Shown piece by piece: positions 1 through 8,243 of a stretch of DNA of 42,541 nucleotides; the first letter of the stretch is position 1; each line of letters opens with the position of its first letter. The position numbers and the translations under genes are program-made. The stretch is from an uncultured Collinsella sp. Lineage in GTDB: Bacteria > Actinomycetota > Coriobacteriia > Coriobacteriales > Coriobacteriaceae. Under the pieces are notes generated by a model. The model had not been told where the DNA came from. It saw only the letters and a list, made by a program, of their open reading frames with translations, and ran no database searches. The DNA is taken from contig CAAENY010000060.1 of assembly GCA_900757465.1 (NCBI GenBank), positions 1-42,541 on the forward strand, given 5' to 3'.

Positions 1-134
1 AGTCTTATGGGACAGGACAATCGGCAGGTCCATGAGCCCTCCAATGGAGTCGGATAACCAACCTTATTCCCCTGCCCACGGGTCCGCACACCTTCGCGTG
101 CAAGAAAGCGAATCCACCCGGTCGAGTGGCAGAA

Positions 135-199
135 AAACCATCACAACATTCGATGCTTTTCCCGATTTTGGCAAAAAACGCCGAATGTTGTGATGGTTT
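135..199. repeat. Perfect 18-bp inverted repeat upstream of MATE gene
   Basis: Arms AAACCATCACAACATTCG at 135-152 and its exact reverse complement at 182-199 enclose a 29-nt loop. I see no coding sequence in bases 1-280 apart from this. It may be a hairpin at the end of an upstream gene or a small intergenic repeat. The downstream T-run is not strong enough to call a terminator. Confidence 0.6.
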
Positions 200-280
200 G
201 AGGCGAGGTGAGGAGCACGGAGGAGCCAAAGCATCGTGCTCGGAGCGTGACTTTTTTTCGCCCCACTGCCAACATAAACC

Positions 281-311
281 TTGACTCTACAATCGTTGTA
301 GGGTTTTCACT
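281..311 (+). promoter_or_regulatory. MerR-type promoter/operator for the MATE-merR pair
   Basis: A TTGACT -35-like hexamer at 281-286 is followed by the perfect dyad CTACAATCGTTGTAG (287-301). With a 19-bp spacer, a weak -10 (TTCACT) falls at 306-311. A long spacer filled by a dyad is the hallmark of promoters activated by MerR proteins, and a MerR gene is the second gene downstream. The arrangement is seen directly; binding is inferred. Confidence 0.55.
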
Positions 312-351
312 ACACTGGTACGTAAACAGACCCAGCCAGAAAGCCCCGCCC

Positions 352-1698
352 ATGGAACACGACCTCACACGCGGCAATGTCCTTAAGACCATCGCGGTCT
401 TTGCCCTGCCTTATATGCTCTCGTACTTTTTGCAGATGCTCTACGGCATGGCCGACCTGTACATGATGGGGCAGTTTAGCGGCGCCGCCGGCATCACCGC
501 CGTGGCAAATGGCGCTCAGACGCTCTATATGATTACCGTGGCGCTCGTGGGACTGGCCATGGGAACCACGGTGGTCGTTGGCCACGCCGTGGGCTCACGC
601 CGCTTCGACCGCGCCGAGACCGCCATCGGCAACACCATCACGCTCTTTATGGGCGTCTCGGTGGTACTGGCCGCCGTCCTGCTCGCACTGTGCCCGCAAA
701 TCGTGGCACTCATTGGCACGCCGGCCAAGGCAGTCGAAGGAACCGCCGCCTACCTGCGTATCTGCTTTGTCGGCATTCCGTTTATCGCCGCGTACAACAT
801 TCTTTCGGCCATCTTTCGCGGGCTGGGCGATTCGCGCTCGCCCATGTACGTGATTGGCGTGGCATGCATCATTAATATCGCGCTCGATTTTCTGTTTATC
901 GGGCACATGGGGCTCGGCCCCGTGGGTGCGGCGCTCGGCACGGTAACCGCCCAGACGGCCAGCGTTGCCCTCGCGCTCGTGTGGCTCAAGAGCCGCCGCA
1001 CGAACATCCACGTTAAGCGCAGCGACCTGCGCCCCCAGCCCGAGGTGCTCGGCAGCATTCTTAAAATCGGCGTGCCCGTGGCTGTGCAGGACGGCTGCAT
1101 CCAGGTGGCATTTATGTTCATCACCGTCATCGCCAACCATCGCGGCCTGGTCGACGCCGCCGCCGTGGGCCTAGTCGAGAAGATGATCAGCTTTTTGTTC
1201 ATTGTGCCGAGTTCCATGGGCGCCACCGTCAGCGCACTCACGGCGCAGAACGCCGGCGCGGGCAAGGGTGACCGCGCACGTCAGGTGCTCAAGGATGCCA
1301 TGACCATCTCGGTGGTGTACGGCTGCCTGATCACGGTGCTGATGTGGCTGGTAGCGCCGGCGTTTATCGGCTTTTTTGCCAAGGACCCCGCGGTGGTCGC
1401 CGCCGGTACCGGCTATATGCACAGCTATATTTTCGATGCAATCTTTGCCGGCATCCACATTTGCTTTAGCGGCTTTTTCGCTGCATACGGTAAGAGCTAC
1501 ATCGGCTTTGCGCACAACGTGCTGGCCGTGGCGCTCATTCGCGTGCCGGGCGCGTGGCTGCTGTCGAACGCCTATTCCGATACGCTGTTTCCCATGGGCA
1601 TCGCCTCGCCGTGCGGGTCGATTCTGTCGGCGGTCATTTGCTTGATGGCATTTACCGTGCTCAACCGGCGCGGAGCTTTTGACAAGTTGGCAGCGTAG
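352..1698 (+). CDS. MATE family multidrug/Na+ efflux transporter
   Basis: A 448-residue polytopic membrane protein of the MATE (MatE/NorM/DinF-like) family, predicted to export drugs or toxic organic cations across the cytoplasmic membrane in exchange for Na+ or H+. The length matches the family norm of about 450 residues. It starts MEHDLTRGNVLKTIAVFALP, continues with about 12 hydrophobic segments in two homologous halves, and ends in a short charged tail. An in-frame start at 208 exists, but it would lie upstream of the likely promoter at 281-311 and adds residues that do not look like MATE sequence, so 352 is preferred; the ribosome site there is weak. The next gene, a ligand-binding MerR regulator, lies 54 bp downstream, suggesting drug-inducible co-expression. 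Substrate unknown. Confidence 0.9.
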   Translation: MEHDLTRGNVLKTIAVFALPYMLSYFLQMLYGMADLYMMGQFSGAAGITAVANGAQTLYMITVALVGLAMGTTVVVGHAVGSRRFDRAETAIGNTITLFMGVSVVLAAVLLALCPQIVALIGTPAKAVEGTAAYLRICFVGIPFIAAYNILSAIFRGLGDSRSPMYVIGVACIINIALDFLFIGHMGLGPVGAALGTVTAQTASVALALVWLKSRRTNIHVKRSDLRPQPEVLGSILKIGVPVAVQDGCIQVAFMFITVIANHRGLVDAAAVGLVEKMISFLFIVPSSMGATVSALTAQNAGAGKGDRARQVLKDAMTISVVYGCLITVLMWLVAPAFIGFFAKDPAVVAAGTGYMHSYIFDAIFAGIHICFSGFFAAYGKSYIGFAHNVLAVALIRVPGAWLLSNAYSDTLFPMGIASPCGSILSAVICLMAFTVLNRRGAFDKLAA

Positions 1699-1752
1699 CG
1701 GGGCAACGCGAGCCTGGCGCCCCTCCCCGACCCTATTGAAAGGAGCGGTCCT

Positions 1753-2601
1753 GTGACCGACACGCCAAGTGAACATACTGAGGGCCTGCTCCGCATTGGC
1801 GAGGTGGCGCGCCTGTTTAACCTGAGCGTTGGGACGCTACGTCATTACGAGCAGATGGGCTTGCTGGACCCGGCGTACATCGATCCGGCAAGCGGGTACC
1901 GCTACTACGGATCGCGGCAGCTCTCCACCCTCAACACCATCAGCCACCTGCGTGTTCTCAACTTGCCCTTGGCGCAGATTCGAGAGTTTGTGACCACGCG
2001 CGACGTGGACCTTATGCAGCGGCAGCTGGCTCAGCAACAGGAGCTCATCGAGCGCAAACGCCGAGAGCTCGAACGCGTGTCGCGCAAGATCGATAACCGG
2101 CTTGCCCTGCTGCACGATGCCCTGAGCACCGAGCTTGACGCCATTTGCATAGTCGATGCGCCCGAGCTTCGCTGCGCCGTGTTGCACGAACGCGTCAACC
2201 CTACCGACGCCTATGCGCTGGAGTGGCAGATTCGTCAACTGCAGAAGGGCCAGCACGAGACCTTTGTCTTTCTGGGCAACTTGGGCGTTGGGATTAGCGC
2301 CGAGCGCCTGGCCGCCGGCGACTTTGATGGCTACGACGAGGTCTTTTTGCTGCTCGATGACACCGATGAATACCTGGGCGATGTCGAGGTGCGACCCGCC
2401 GCGCGGTGCCTGACCATAAGCTTCCGTGGCACGCACGGGCAAGCAGGCCCGCGCTATAAGCAGCTACTCGGCTATATGCGCGAGCACGGCCTGACACCCG
2501 CCGGGCCCTCACGCGAGATTGCCCTGATCGACGACATCATCAGCGATGATCCGGCAACCTACGTGACACAGATCACGGTGCCCGTTGCCCCGTCCAGATA
2601 A
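1753..2601 (+). CDS. MerR family regulator with C-terminal effector-binding domain
   Basis: A 282-residue transcription factor. Residues about 12-80 are the MerR winged helix (LLRIGEVARLFNLSVGTLRH, then GYRYYGSRQL), residues about 95-130 form the dimerising coiled coil, and residues about 135-280 resemble the GyrI-like/BmrR effector-binding fold used to sense amphipathic drugs. It starts at GTG 1753 behind AAAGGAG, 54 bp after the MATE gene. By analogy with BmrR-type activators it probably senses substrates of the exporter and activates the long-spacer promoter at 281-311. A weak hairpin (CTGCCT/AGGCAG) follows the stop without a clear T-run. The family call is secure; ligand and target are inferred. 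Confidence 0.88.
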   Translation: MTDTPSEHTEGLLRIGEVARLFNLSVGTLRHYEQMGLLDPAYIDPASGYRYYGSRQLSTLNTISHLRVLNLPLAQIREFVTTRDVDLMQRQLAQQQELIERKRRELERVSRKIDNRLALLHDALSTELDAICIVDAPELRCAVLHERVNPTDAYALEWQIRQLQKGQHETFVFLGNLGVGISAERLAAGDFDGYDEVFLLLDDTDEYLGDVEVRPAARCLTISFRGTHGQAGPRYKQLLGYMREHGLTPAGPSREIALIDDIISDDPATYVTQITVPVAPSR

Positions 2602-2643
2602 GAACTGCCTAGAAAACGTTCGGCTGAAGGCAGAATCTTGACG

Positions 2644-2835
2644 TTATAGGCCATATTTTGCCTCAAGGTCATCGAGAGTCTCAAAGGCATCACGCGCCGT
2701 GCCAGCAGCACGCTCCCGCTCGGCCACAGCTATACGAGCCATCAAACGAGCCTTAGCCTGTTCCTGAACCATGAGGTCATAGTCTTCAGACCGAAGTACA
2801 ACAAATTTGCTATAGCCGTTTTTTGTAACAGTCAC
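2644..2835 (-). pseudogene. N-terminally truncated Phd/YefM-like antitoxin
   Basis: This reading frame starts at GTG 2835 and encodes 63 residues, including PVTVTKNGYSKFVVLRSEDYD. That matches the second strand and helix of Phd/YefM antitoxins, followed by a helical tail of the kind that wraps a toxin. Intact family members have about 20-25 more residues before this point, forming the first part of the DNA-binding fold, and the upstream frame is closed by a stop. A GGGAGG lies near GTG 2835, so a short product could be translated. No toxin gene follows it. Most likely a decayed antitoxin; a short functional variant cannot be excluded. Confidence 0.55.
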
Positions 2836-2896
2836 TGGACCAGGAGCCTCCCAACAAGCTCGCTAAACGCCGGGGACAATCCCCGATATGGCTGTT

Positions 2897-3319
2897 TTAC
2901 TCCTCCGGAATCGGAAACGCACGGATGAACTCTGCGGGCGAGAAGGTCTTGATGGTCGAGCGCACAAAAGCGGCGCGATCGCGCGTGATGATAAAGTCCA
3001 CGCCGGCACGCTCGGCCATCGCGCGGATACAGCCGTCCTCAAAGTCCGGCTCATCGGAATAGGCGGAGGCAAAACAAGCTTCTTGGTCGAGAGGCTCTAC
3101 CGAGTAGCTCTTAAGTCAGTCGCGCACTACCTCGCGCCCGCGCGCCTCGCCGGCCTGTTTGGTGAGAATGTAGTACGCGTCCTTGAGAGAGCAGGCCGAA
3201 ACAACGCCTTCGATAAGCCCCACGTCGACGAGCCCCTTAATCGTTTGCGCCGCTGCGTGCTCCGGCCGGCCCGGAAGCACGCAATCGAGCAGAAAATTGG
3301 TATCGAGAAATGCTCTCAT
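2897..3319 (-). pseudogene. PIN-domain (VapC-like) toxin interrupted by an in-frame TGA
   Basis: ATG 3319 begins MRAFLDTNFLLD, the typical first strand of a PIN-domain ribonuclease with the metal-binding Asp. After 67 codons the frame meets TGA at 3118-3116. The same frame then continues without another stop to TAA at 2899-2897, and the continuation carries the other expected PIN acidic motifs (PDFEDGCIRAMAERAGVDF and ITRDRAAF). The complete frame is 141 codons including the internal TGA, the usual VapC length, and family alignment would place Trp at the TGA. The start overlaps the antitoxin stop by 4 bases (ATGA). Either a nonsense mutation inactivates the toxin, there is low-level readthrough, or there is a sequencing error. 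Confidence 0.75.
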
Positions 3320-3708
3320 AGGTAGCGCTCCCTCGCGACGCGCTTTTCATCTTCAACCGTCATCGTATCGAGCGGCGTTCTCTTTGGCATGTTAGCCACG
3401 ATATCGAGATACTCCTGGTAGTCCTCATTCTCCGCGAGCATCTCGCGAATCTCCTTCCAGGTGATCTTGGGATGCCACATCGTACCCACGTCGCGCTTGG
3501 ACTTGCCCGTGCCGCACGTCGGCTTTGCGCCCCCACGCTCCTGGGCGGCGTCATATTCCACCGTAACTGGACCTTCATAGTCGAGCGGCACGATCTTGAA
3601 CAACGGTTTGCTCCGCTTGAAGACCACAACCTCCTCGCCCTCATTGGCAACTTTTTCGGCCACCTGCGTAAGGTTTTGGCGCAGTTCCGAAAACGCGACG
3701 GTAACCAT
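3316..3708 (-). CDS. Phd/YefM family antitoxin
   Basis: A 130-residue antitoxin. Residues 1-55 (MVTVAFSELRQNLTQVAEKV, then GEEVVVFKRSKPLFKIVPL) are the Phd/YefM DNA-binding fold. The remainder is an extended, charged toxin-binding region that is longer than usual. ATG 3708 is chosen because AGAGGAG lies just upstream; a start at 3726 would place that ribosome site inside the gene. The stop overlaps the PIN toxin start, showing translational coupling. Because the toxin frame is broken, this may now be an orphan antitoxin. It probably represses its own promoter through the palindrome at 3749-3770. Confidence 0.8.
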   Translation of the reverse strand: MVTVAFSELRQNLTQVAEKVANEGEEVVVFKRSKPLFKIVPLDYEGPVTVEYDAAQERGGAKPTCGTGKSKRDVGTMWHPKITWKEIREMLAENEDYQEYLDIVANMPKRTPLDTMTVEDEKRVARERYL

Positions 3709-3748
3709 AACTGCTCCTCTCAACATATATCTTCACTGCTAAGTATAC

Positions 3749-3770
3749 ACGTTAATGTTAATGTTAACGT
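3749..3770 (-). promoter_or_regulatory. Candidate antitoxin operator
   Basis: ACGTTAA (3749-3755) and TTAACGT (3764-3770) form a perfect 7-bp inverted repeat around TGTTAATG, about 40 bp upstream of the antitoxin start. The stretch is AT-rich in a GC-rich genome. Autoregulatory operators at this place are typical for Phd/PIN modules. Binding is inferred. Confidence 0.45.
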
Positions 3771-3863
3771 ACACAAAGACCGCCGCAATGGAGACAACCC
3801 TCATTGCGAGGCCCCTCTATCCTGCATGAATCTCTTATCGCTCCGGGACGGCACCGGCCCGCA

Positions 3864-3923
3864 GGATCACCCTCAGCAACCTTCATGACGCAGATCACGC
3901 TGCCCGTCACCGCACCCAAATAA
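3864..3923 (+). pseudogene. Remnant of a second MerR effector domain (C-terminus only)
   Basis: In the plus frame ending at TAA 3921-3923 the translation reads SPSATFMTQITLPVTAPK. This mirrors the end of the MerR protein encoded at 1753-2601 (DPATYVTQITVPVAPSR). Just upstream, RPAGSPS resembles TPAGPS of the same protein with the residues between deleted. No promoter or start region remains. It appears to be the tail of a decayed paralogue, or of a duplicated segment, left beside the terminator. Confidence 0.5.
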
Positions 3924-3961
3924 AAACCTCCCGGAAAGCGTCAGCGTTTTCGGGAGGTTTT
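3922..3961. terminator. Bidirectional rho-independent terminator
   Basis: The stem AAAACCTCCCG (3923-3933) pairs with CGGGAGGTTTT (3951-3961). T-runs follow the stem on either strand. On the minus strand it lies directly downstream of ligA; on the plus strand it follows the MerR remnant. Confidence 0.85.
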
Positions 3962-3980
3962 CAATTTACTTATCGACGCC

Positions 3981-6209
3981 TTAAGCCTGGGGCACCTGAC
4001 CAGTAGCCAAGATTTGCTCGAGTGCGTCCTCGTCCAGCACGGGCACGCCCAGCTGCTCGGCTTTGGTGAGCTTGGAGCCCGCCTTGGGGCCGGCGACCAG
4101 ATAGCTCGTCTTCTTTGAAACACTGCCCGAAACCTTGGCGCCGAGCACCTTGAGCGCCGCGCCCGCCTCGTCGCGCGTGCGGTTTACGAGCGTACCGGTG
4201 AGCACGAAGGTCAGACCCGCGAGTGGCTGTGCGTCGGCGAGCTCGCCCGCCACGCCAGTGTCGGCCGCAGCTTGCGCGTGCGCGGCGCCCAGGTCGACCT
4301 CGAGCGACAAGCCCGCCTGGCGCAGGCGCTCCAGCACGGCAAGGTTCTCGGGCACGGCCAGGAATTGCTTGACGCTCGCCGCAATCTTGGGACCGATGCC
4401 CTCGCACTCGGCGATGTCCTCTTCGCTCGCCAAGATAAGCTTGTCAATCGACAGGAATCGCTCGGCGATGACCTCGCCCACGCTCTTTCCCACGTGGCGG
4501 ATGCCCAGGGCAAACAGCACGCGACCGAGCGGCTGGCTCTTGGACTTGTTGAGCTCGGCGATGATTTTCTCGGCCGTCTTGAGTCCCACCGGAATGGGGT
4601 CACCCTTCTTGACGCCCTTTTTGCTATTGGTGCTCGCGTACACGCGTCCCGTGTCCAGGCCGGCGATGTCGTCGACCGTGAGCTGGTAGAAGTCTGCGAC
4701 GTCGTGGATCAGGCCGGCGGCGATCATCTTGTCGACGATCTCGTCGCCCAGGCCGTCAACGTCCATGCAGCCACGGCTCACCCAGTGAAGCAGGCGCTCC
4801 TTGAGCTGCGCGGGGCAGTCGATGGAAACGCAACGGTAGGCGACCTCGCCGTCCTCGTGGACCACGGGGCTGCCGCACACGGGGCAGACCTCGGGCATGT
4901 GCCAGTCGACCGAATCGGCCGGGCGCTTATCGAGCACCGGGCCCACGACCTCGGGGATTACGTCGCCGGCCTTGTGCACGATGATGGTATCGCCCTCGCG
5001 AACGTTTTTACGACGGATCTCGTCGATGTTGTGCAGCGTGGCGCGCGCGATGGTGGAGCCGGCAACCGTCACCGGGTCGAACTCGGCGACCGGCGTGAGC
5101 ACACCGGTACGGCCCACCTGGATGCGAATTTCGCGCAGGACGGTCTGCTTTTCCTCGGGCGGGAACTTAAATGCAATGGCCCAGCGCGGTGCGCGGGCGG
5201 TAAAGCCCAGGTCGAGCTGCTGCTGAAAGCTGTCGACCTTTACGACCACACCGTCGATGTCGTAATCCAGGTCACCGCGGTGCTCGAGCGCCTGGGCGCA
5301 GAACTCGTGGACCTCGGCCGGCGTGGCGCAACGAGCCACGTTGGGGTTGACGCTAAAGCCGGCGCTACGCAGCCAGTCGAGAAATTCGCGCTGGCTGTGG
5401 ACGTGCAGCGGGTCGGTATCGGCGATGGCGTAGATAAAGGTGGCAAGGTCACGGCGCGCCGTGACCTTGGGATCCTTCTGACGCAGACTGCCAGCGGCAG
5501 CGTTGCGCGGGTTGGCGAAGGGGTCGCGCCCCTCGGCATCGGCCTCGTCGTTCAGACGAACAAAGCTGCCCTTGGGCATATAGACCTCGCCGCGCACCTC
5601 AATGGTACGCTCGCGGTCGGCGCCCATGTGGGCAAGCGCCGCCTCGGACAGGTGCATGGGCACATCCTTGATGGTACGGACGTTGAGCGATACGTCCTCG
5701 CCCGTGGTGCCGTCGCCGCGCGTGGCGGCGCGCACAAAGGTGCCGTTTTGGTAGGTAAGCGCCACGCCCAGACCGTCGATCTTAAGCTCGCAGGTATAGG
5801 TGACGCTACCGGCACCGAGCGCATCCTCGGTGCGCTGGAGCCATGCGTCGAGTTCGTCCAGGTCCATGGCATCGTCCATGGAATACATGCGTGCCATGTG
5901 CGTTACCGGCGTAAACTGCTCGCTCACGTATCCGCCCACGCGCTGGGTATAGCTGTCGGGCGTCACCAGATCGGGATAGGCCGCCTCGATCTCCTGCAGC
6001 TCAACGAGCATTTTGTCAAAGGCGGCGTCCGTGATCTCGGGCGCATCGAGCATGTAGTAGCGATAGGCGTGGTAATCGAGCTCGTGGCGCAGCTCGGCCG
6101 CACGCGCTGCCGCCTGGGCACGGGCGTCGACCGGTGCGGTGGCTTCCGCGGTCGTGGGCGTTTCGGTATCGATGTCCACGCCGTCACCAAACAGGCTCGA
6201 TTGCTCCAT
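3981..6209 (-). CDS. ligA: NAD-dependent DNA ligase LigA
   Basis: A 742-residue essential ligase that seals nicks during replication and repair, using NAD+. About 38 extra N-terminal residues precede the usual start. They are followed by domain Ia (HAYRYYMLDAPEITDAAFD), the adenylation domain with CELKIDGLG (nucleophile Lys143), the OB fold, a four-Cys zinc site (CPVCG, then CVSIDCP), helix-hairpin-helix repeats and a C-terminal BRCT domain (from about residue 665: LAGLTFVLTGTLVNRTRDEA). The start at 6209 has GAAGGAG at good spacing. It appears to be transcribed alone and ends at the terminator at 3922-3961. Confidence 0.98.
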   Translation of the reverse strand: MEQSSLFGDGVDIDTETPTTAEATAPVDARAQAAARAAELRHELDYHAYRYYMLDAPEITDAAFDKMLVELQEIEAAYPDLVTPDSYTQRVGGYVSEQFTPVTHMARMYSMDDAMDLDELDAWLQRTEDALGAGSVTYTCELKIDGLGVALTYQNGTFVRAATRGDGTTGEDVSLNVRTIKDVPMHLSEAALAHMGADRERTIEVRGEVYMPKGSFVRLNDEADAEGRDPFANPRNAAAGSLRQKDPKVTARRDLATFIYAIADTDPLHVHSQREFLDWLRSAGFSVNPNVARCATPAEVHEFCAQALEHRGDLDYDIDGVVVKVDSFQQQLDLGFTARAPRWAIAFKFPPEEKQTVLREIRIQVGRTGVLTPVAEFDPVTVAGSTIARATLHNIDEIRRKNVREGDTIIVHKAGDVIPEVVGPVLDKRPADSVDWHMPEVCPVCGSPVVHEDGEVAYRCVSIDCPAQLKERLLHWVSRGCMDVDGLGDEIVDKMIAAGLIHDVADFYQLTVDDIAGLDTGRVYASTNSKKGVKKGDPIPVGLKTAEKIIAELNKSKSQPLGRVLFALGIRHVGKSVGEVIAERFLSIDKLILASEEDIAECEGIGPKIAASVKQFLAVPENLAVLERLRQAGLSLEVDLGAAHAQAAADTGVAGELADAQPLAGLTFVLTGTLVNRTRDEAGAALKVLGAKVSGSVSKKTSYLVAGPKAGSKLTKAEQLGVPVLDEDALEQILATGQVPQA

Positions 6210-6317
6210 AGCGGCACTCCTTCGCTCGATTTCAAACGGATACTAGAGTACCACCGGTCGCAATGAGGCCGAATAGCGGTCTCGAACCGCACCGAATCGG
6301 CAGCCGCCAGAGTGGGG

Positions 6318-6520
6318 TGGACAGTTAGTTCAGATACGTATAAATCCTAGAGCTGGATCGGGCACGAACACCCCTGTTTCGACTAATTTGGGCTCCTCGA
6401 GACCATGTAAACGTCCCACCCTCCCTTCCGAACACCCATTCGAGCCCCATCCCAATCAAAAATTGCTCAAAACGCATCCCAAGCTGCCCCAGATTTATAC
6501 GTATCTGAACTAACTGTCCA
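6318..6520. mobile_element. MITE-like element with 29-bp perfect terminal inverted repeats
   Basis: Bases 6318-6346 (beginning TGGACAGTTAGTTCAG) are exactly repeated in inverse orientation at 6492-6520. The 203-bp unit between ligA and htrA has no open reading frame worth calling, so it resembles a non-autonomous miniature element or a long intergenic palindrome. No convincing target-site duplication is seen at its borders. It fills about half of the 449-bp gene-free gap 6210-6658. Confidence 0.65.
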
Positions 6521-6590
6521 GACCATACCGAACCAAGCATCTTGTCAGCTCCAAGTGATCCGTTTTCCTCCGTCCCCAAGGGATCATCGC

Positions 6591-6632
6591 GAAAAGAGGG
6601 GGCTGCCCCGCGTTGGCGAGACAGCCCCCTCT
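6591..6632 (-). terminator. Terminator of htrA
   Basis: AGAGGGGGCTG (6595-6605) pairs perfectly with CAGCCCCCTCT (6622-6632). On the minus strand the hairpin is followed by TTTTC. It lies 26 bp after the htrA stop codon. Confidence 0.85.
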
Positions 6633-6658
6633 GGCATCGGTATGTGCAAAATGGCTCG

Positions 6659-8113
6659 CTAGTAGCCTTGGCCCTGGCCCTGGCCCTGCTGGCCGAGCAA
6701 TTCCTCCAGATACTGGCGCAGCTGCTCGTCGGTAATACCGCCGTTGCCGGTGTCGGTCGAACTGTCGTCCTGCTGCTGGTTCTGCAACTCCTCATCGGAG
6801 CCCAGCTCGACGGTGACCTTCTTCTCGTCCTTGCCGCGCATAAGCGTGATCTCGACCTTCTCGCCCACCTCGTGGCTGCGCAGCGCGATGATCAGGCCAT
6901 CGGCGCTCGTAATCTCGTCGTCGCCCAGCTTGGTGATGACGTCGCCCTCCTGAATGCCGGCCTTGGCAGCAGGACCATCCTCAACGACGCTCGCCACATA
7001 CGCGCCGCTGTCGGTGCTCAGCTTGTTGGTGCGGGCGTTGAGCGCGTTGACGCTCGAAAGCGTAGCGCCCAGGTACGGATGCACCGGCGTCTTGCCGTCG
7101 ATGATCTGGTCGGCAATGTTCTTGGCATAGTTGACCGGAATGGCAAAGCCAACACCCGAGCTGGAGCCCGAGTAGCTCTCGATGAGCGAGTTGATGCCCA
7201 CCAGCTCGCCGTTGTCGTTAACGAGCGCGCCGCCGGAGTTGCCCGGGTTGATGGCGGCATCGGTCTGGATCATGTTGGCATAGATGGTGTTACCGTTGGT
7301 AGAGCTCATGGCCGTGGAGCGATACAGCGCCGACACAATGCCCGTGGAGACAGACTGCTCGTTGCCAAACGGCGATCCGATCGCCATGACCCACTCGCCC
7401 ACGTTGAGCTTGGAGGAGTCGCCGATCTCAATCGGGGTGAGCTTGGAAGCATCAGCGTCCTTGAGCTTGATGACGGCGAGGTCGCTCGAGGCATCGTTGC
7501 CCACGAACTCGGCCTCATAGGTGGTGCCGTCGTCCATGGTCACCACGTACTGGTCGTAGCCATCGACCACGTGGTTGTTGGTGAGAATGTGGCCCTCGGT
7601 ATCGAGTACTACGCCCGAACCGACGCTGCCCGAGCTGTCCGACTCGTCAGCAGACTGCGAAAGCGAGCCATTCTGGCTACCGCTCGAAGTGGCGGTGATG
7701 GAAACGACGGAGGGCAGGGCCTTGGCAGAAACGGCCTCGGCAAGTGTGGTGTCCTCGGAGTCGATCGTAATCTTTTGCGTCGACGAACCCGAAGCACCCG
7801 CCGTCACGGCATTCTTTCCGCCGCCAATGTTGAGCGTACCGCTCATAATGAGCGCAATGACCAGCAGGGCGCCGCAGGCACAGCCGGCGAGTGCCGTAAT
7901 AAAGATCGGCAGCTTTTTGGTCTTGGTCTTGACCACCGTGTGCTTGTTCACGACCTGCTGGCCACCCAGCGGCTGGCCGGTCTGTGTGTCGTAGGCCTGC
8001 ACGTAGGGAATGTTGCTGCCGGCAGGCGTCGACTCCACCTGCACGCGCGGCTGCTGCTGAGTCTCGCCGGCATTGCCAACATCCTGGGGACGCTGGGAAT
8101 CGTTCTCGCTCAT
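6659..8113 (-). CDS. HtrA/DegP-like membrane-anchored serine protease with PDZ domain
   Basis: A 484-residue envelope quality-control protease. Its layout is a Gln-rich cytoplasmic stretch (1-67), a single transmembrane helix (about 68-91), a Ser-rich linker, a trypsin-like domain with His181 (TNNHVV), Asp211 (SSDLAVIKL) and Ser293 (NPGNSGGALV), a PDZ domain (about 355-455), and a low-complexity tail ending in GQ repeats. ATG 8113 (MSENDSQRP) is preferred over 8152 because AAAGGA precedes it and the extra residues are not family-like. The catalytic part should face outside. No partner regulator is adjacent. HtrA-type family membership is certain; the precise DegP/DegQ-like role is not. Confidence 0.93.
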   Translation of the reverse strand: MSENDSQRPQDVGNAGETQQQPRVQVESTPAGSNIPYVQAYDTQTGQPLGGQQVVNKHTVVKTKTKKLPIFITALAGCACGALLVIALIMSGTLNIGGGKNAVTAGASGSSTQKITIDSEDTTLAEAVSAKALPSVVSITATSSGSQNGSLSQSADESDSSGSVGSGVVLDTEGHILTNNHVVDGYDQYVVTMDDGTTYEAEFVGNDASSDLAVIKLKDADASKLTPIEIGDSSKLNVGEWVMAIGSPFGNEQSVSTGIVSALYRSTAMSSTNGNTIYANMIQTDAAINPGNSGGALVNDNGELVGINSLIESYSGSSSGVGFAIPVNYAKNIADQIIDGKTPVHPYLGATLSSVNALNARTNKLSTDSGAYVASVVEDGPAAKAGIQEGDVITKLGDDEITSADGLIIALRSHEVGEKVEITLMRGKDEKKVTVELGSDEELQNQQQDDSSTDTGNGGITDEQLRQYLEELLGQQGQGQGQGY

Positions 8114-8142
8114 AGCTGCGATCCTTTCGTCAAATAACCAAA

Positions 8143-8166
8143 GGCCCGCCAAACATGTGGCGGGCC
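8143..8166 (-). terminator. Hairpin upstream of htrA (possible terminator or leader structure)
   Basis: GGCCCGCC (8143-8150) and GGCGGGCC (8159-8166) form a perfect 8-bp stem. On the minus strand it is followed by TTTGGTTATTT, only about 30 bp before the htrA start. It could end transcripts arriving from the glnA/regulator genes or act in the htrA leader. Confidence 0.5.
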
Positions 8167-8243
8167 ATCATTGTTCACGTTGAGTTGTACCCCAATATGC
8201 GGGCGCAAGTGTATGAGAACGCAATCTTTTAGGAAGGCTTAAG

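Noticed and set aside
208..351. N-terminal extension of the MATE protein
   Set aside because: Lies across the likely promoter and adds non-family residues.
2604..2632. Hairpin CTGCCT/AGGCAG after merR as a terminator
   Set aside because: Only a 6-bp stem, a long loop and no T-run.
3116..3118. TGA recoding (Trp code or selenocysteine) in the PIN gene
   Set aside because: All other genes end normally, several with TGA or TAG, and no selenocysteine hairpin is seen; a nonsense mutation or readthrough is simpler.
4272..6266. 664-codon plus-strand open frame antisense to ligA
   Set aside because: Mirror frame of a conserved essential gene in GC-rich DNA; its translation has no domain pattern and no ribosome site.
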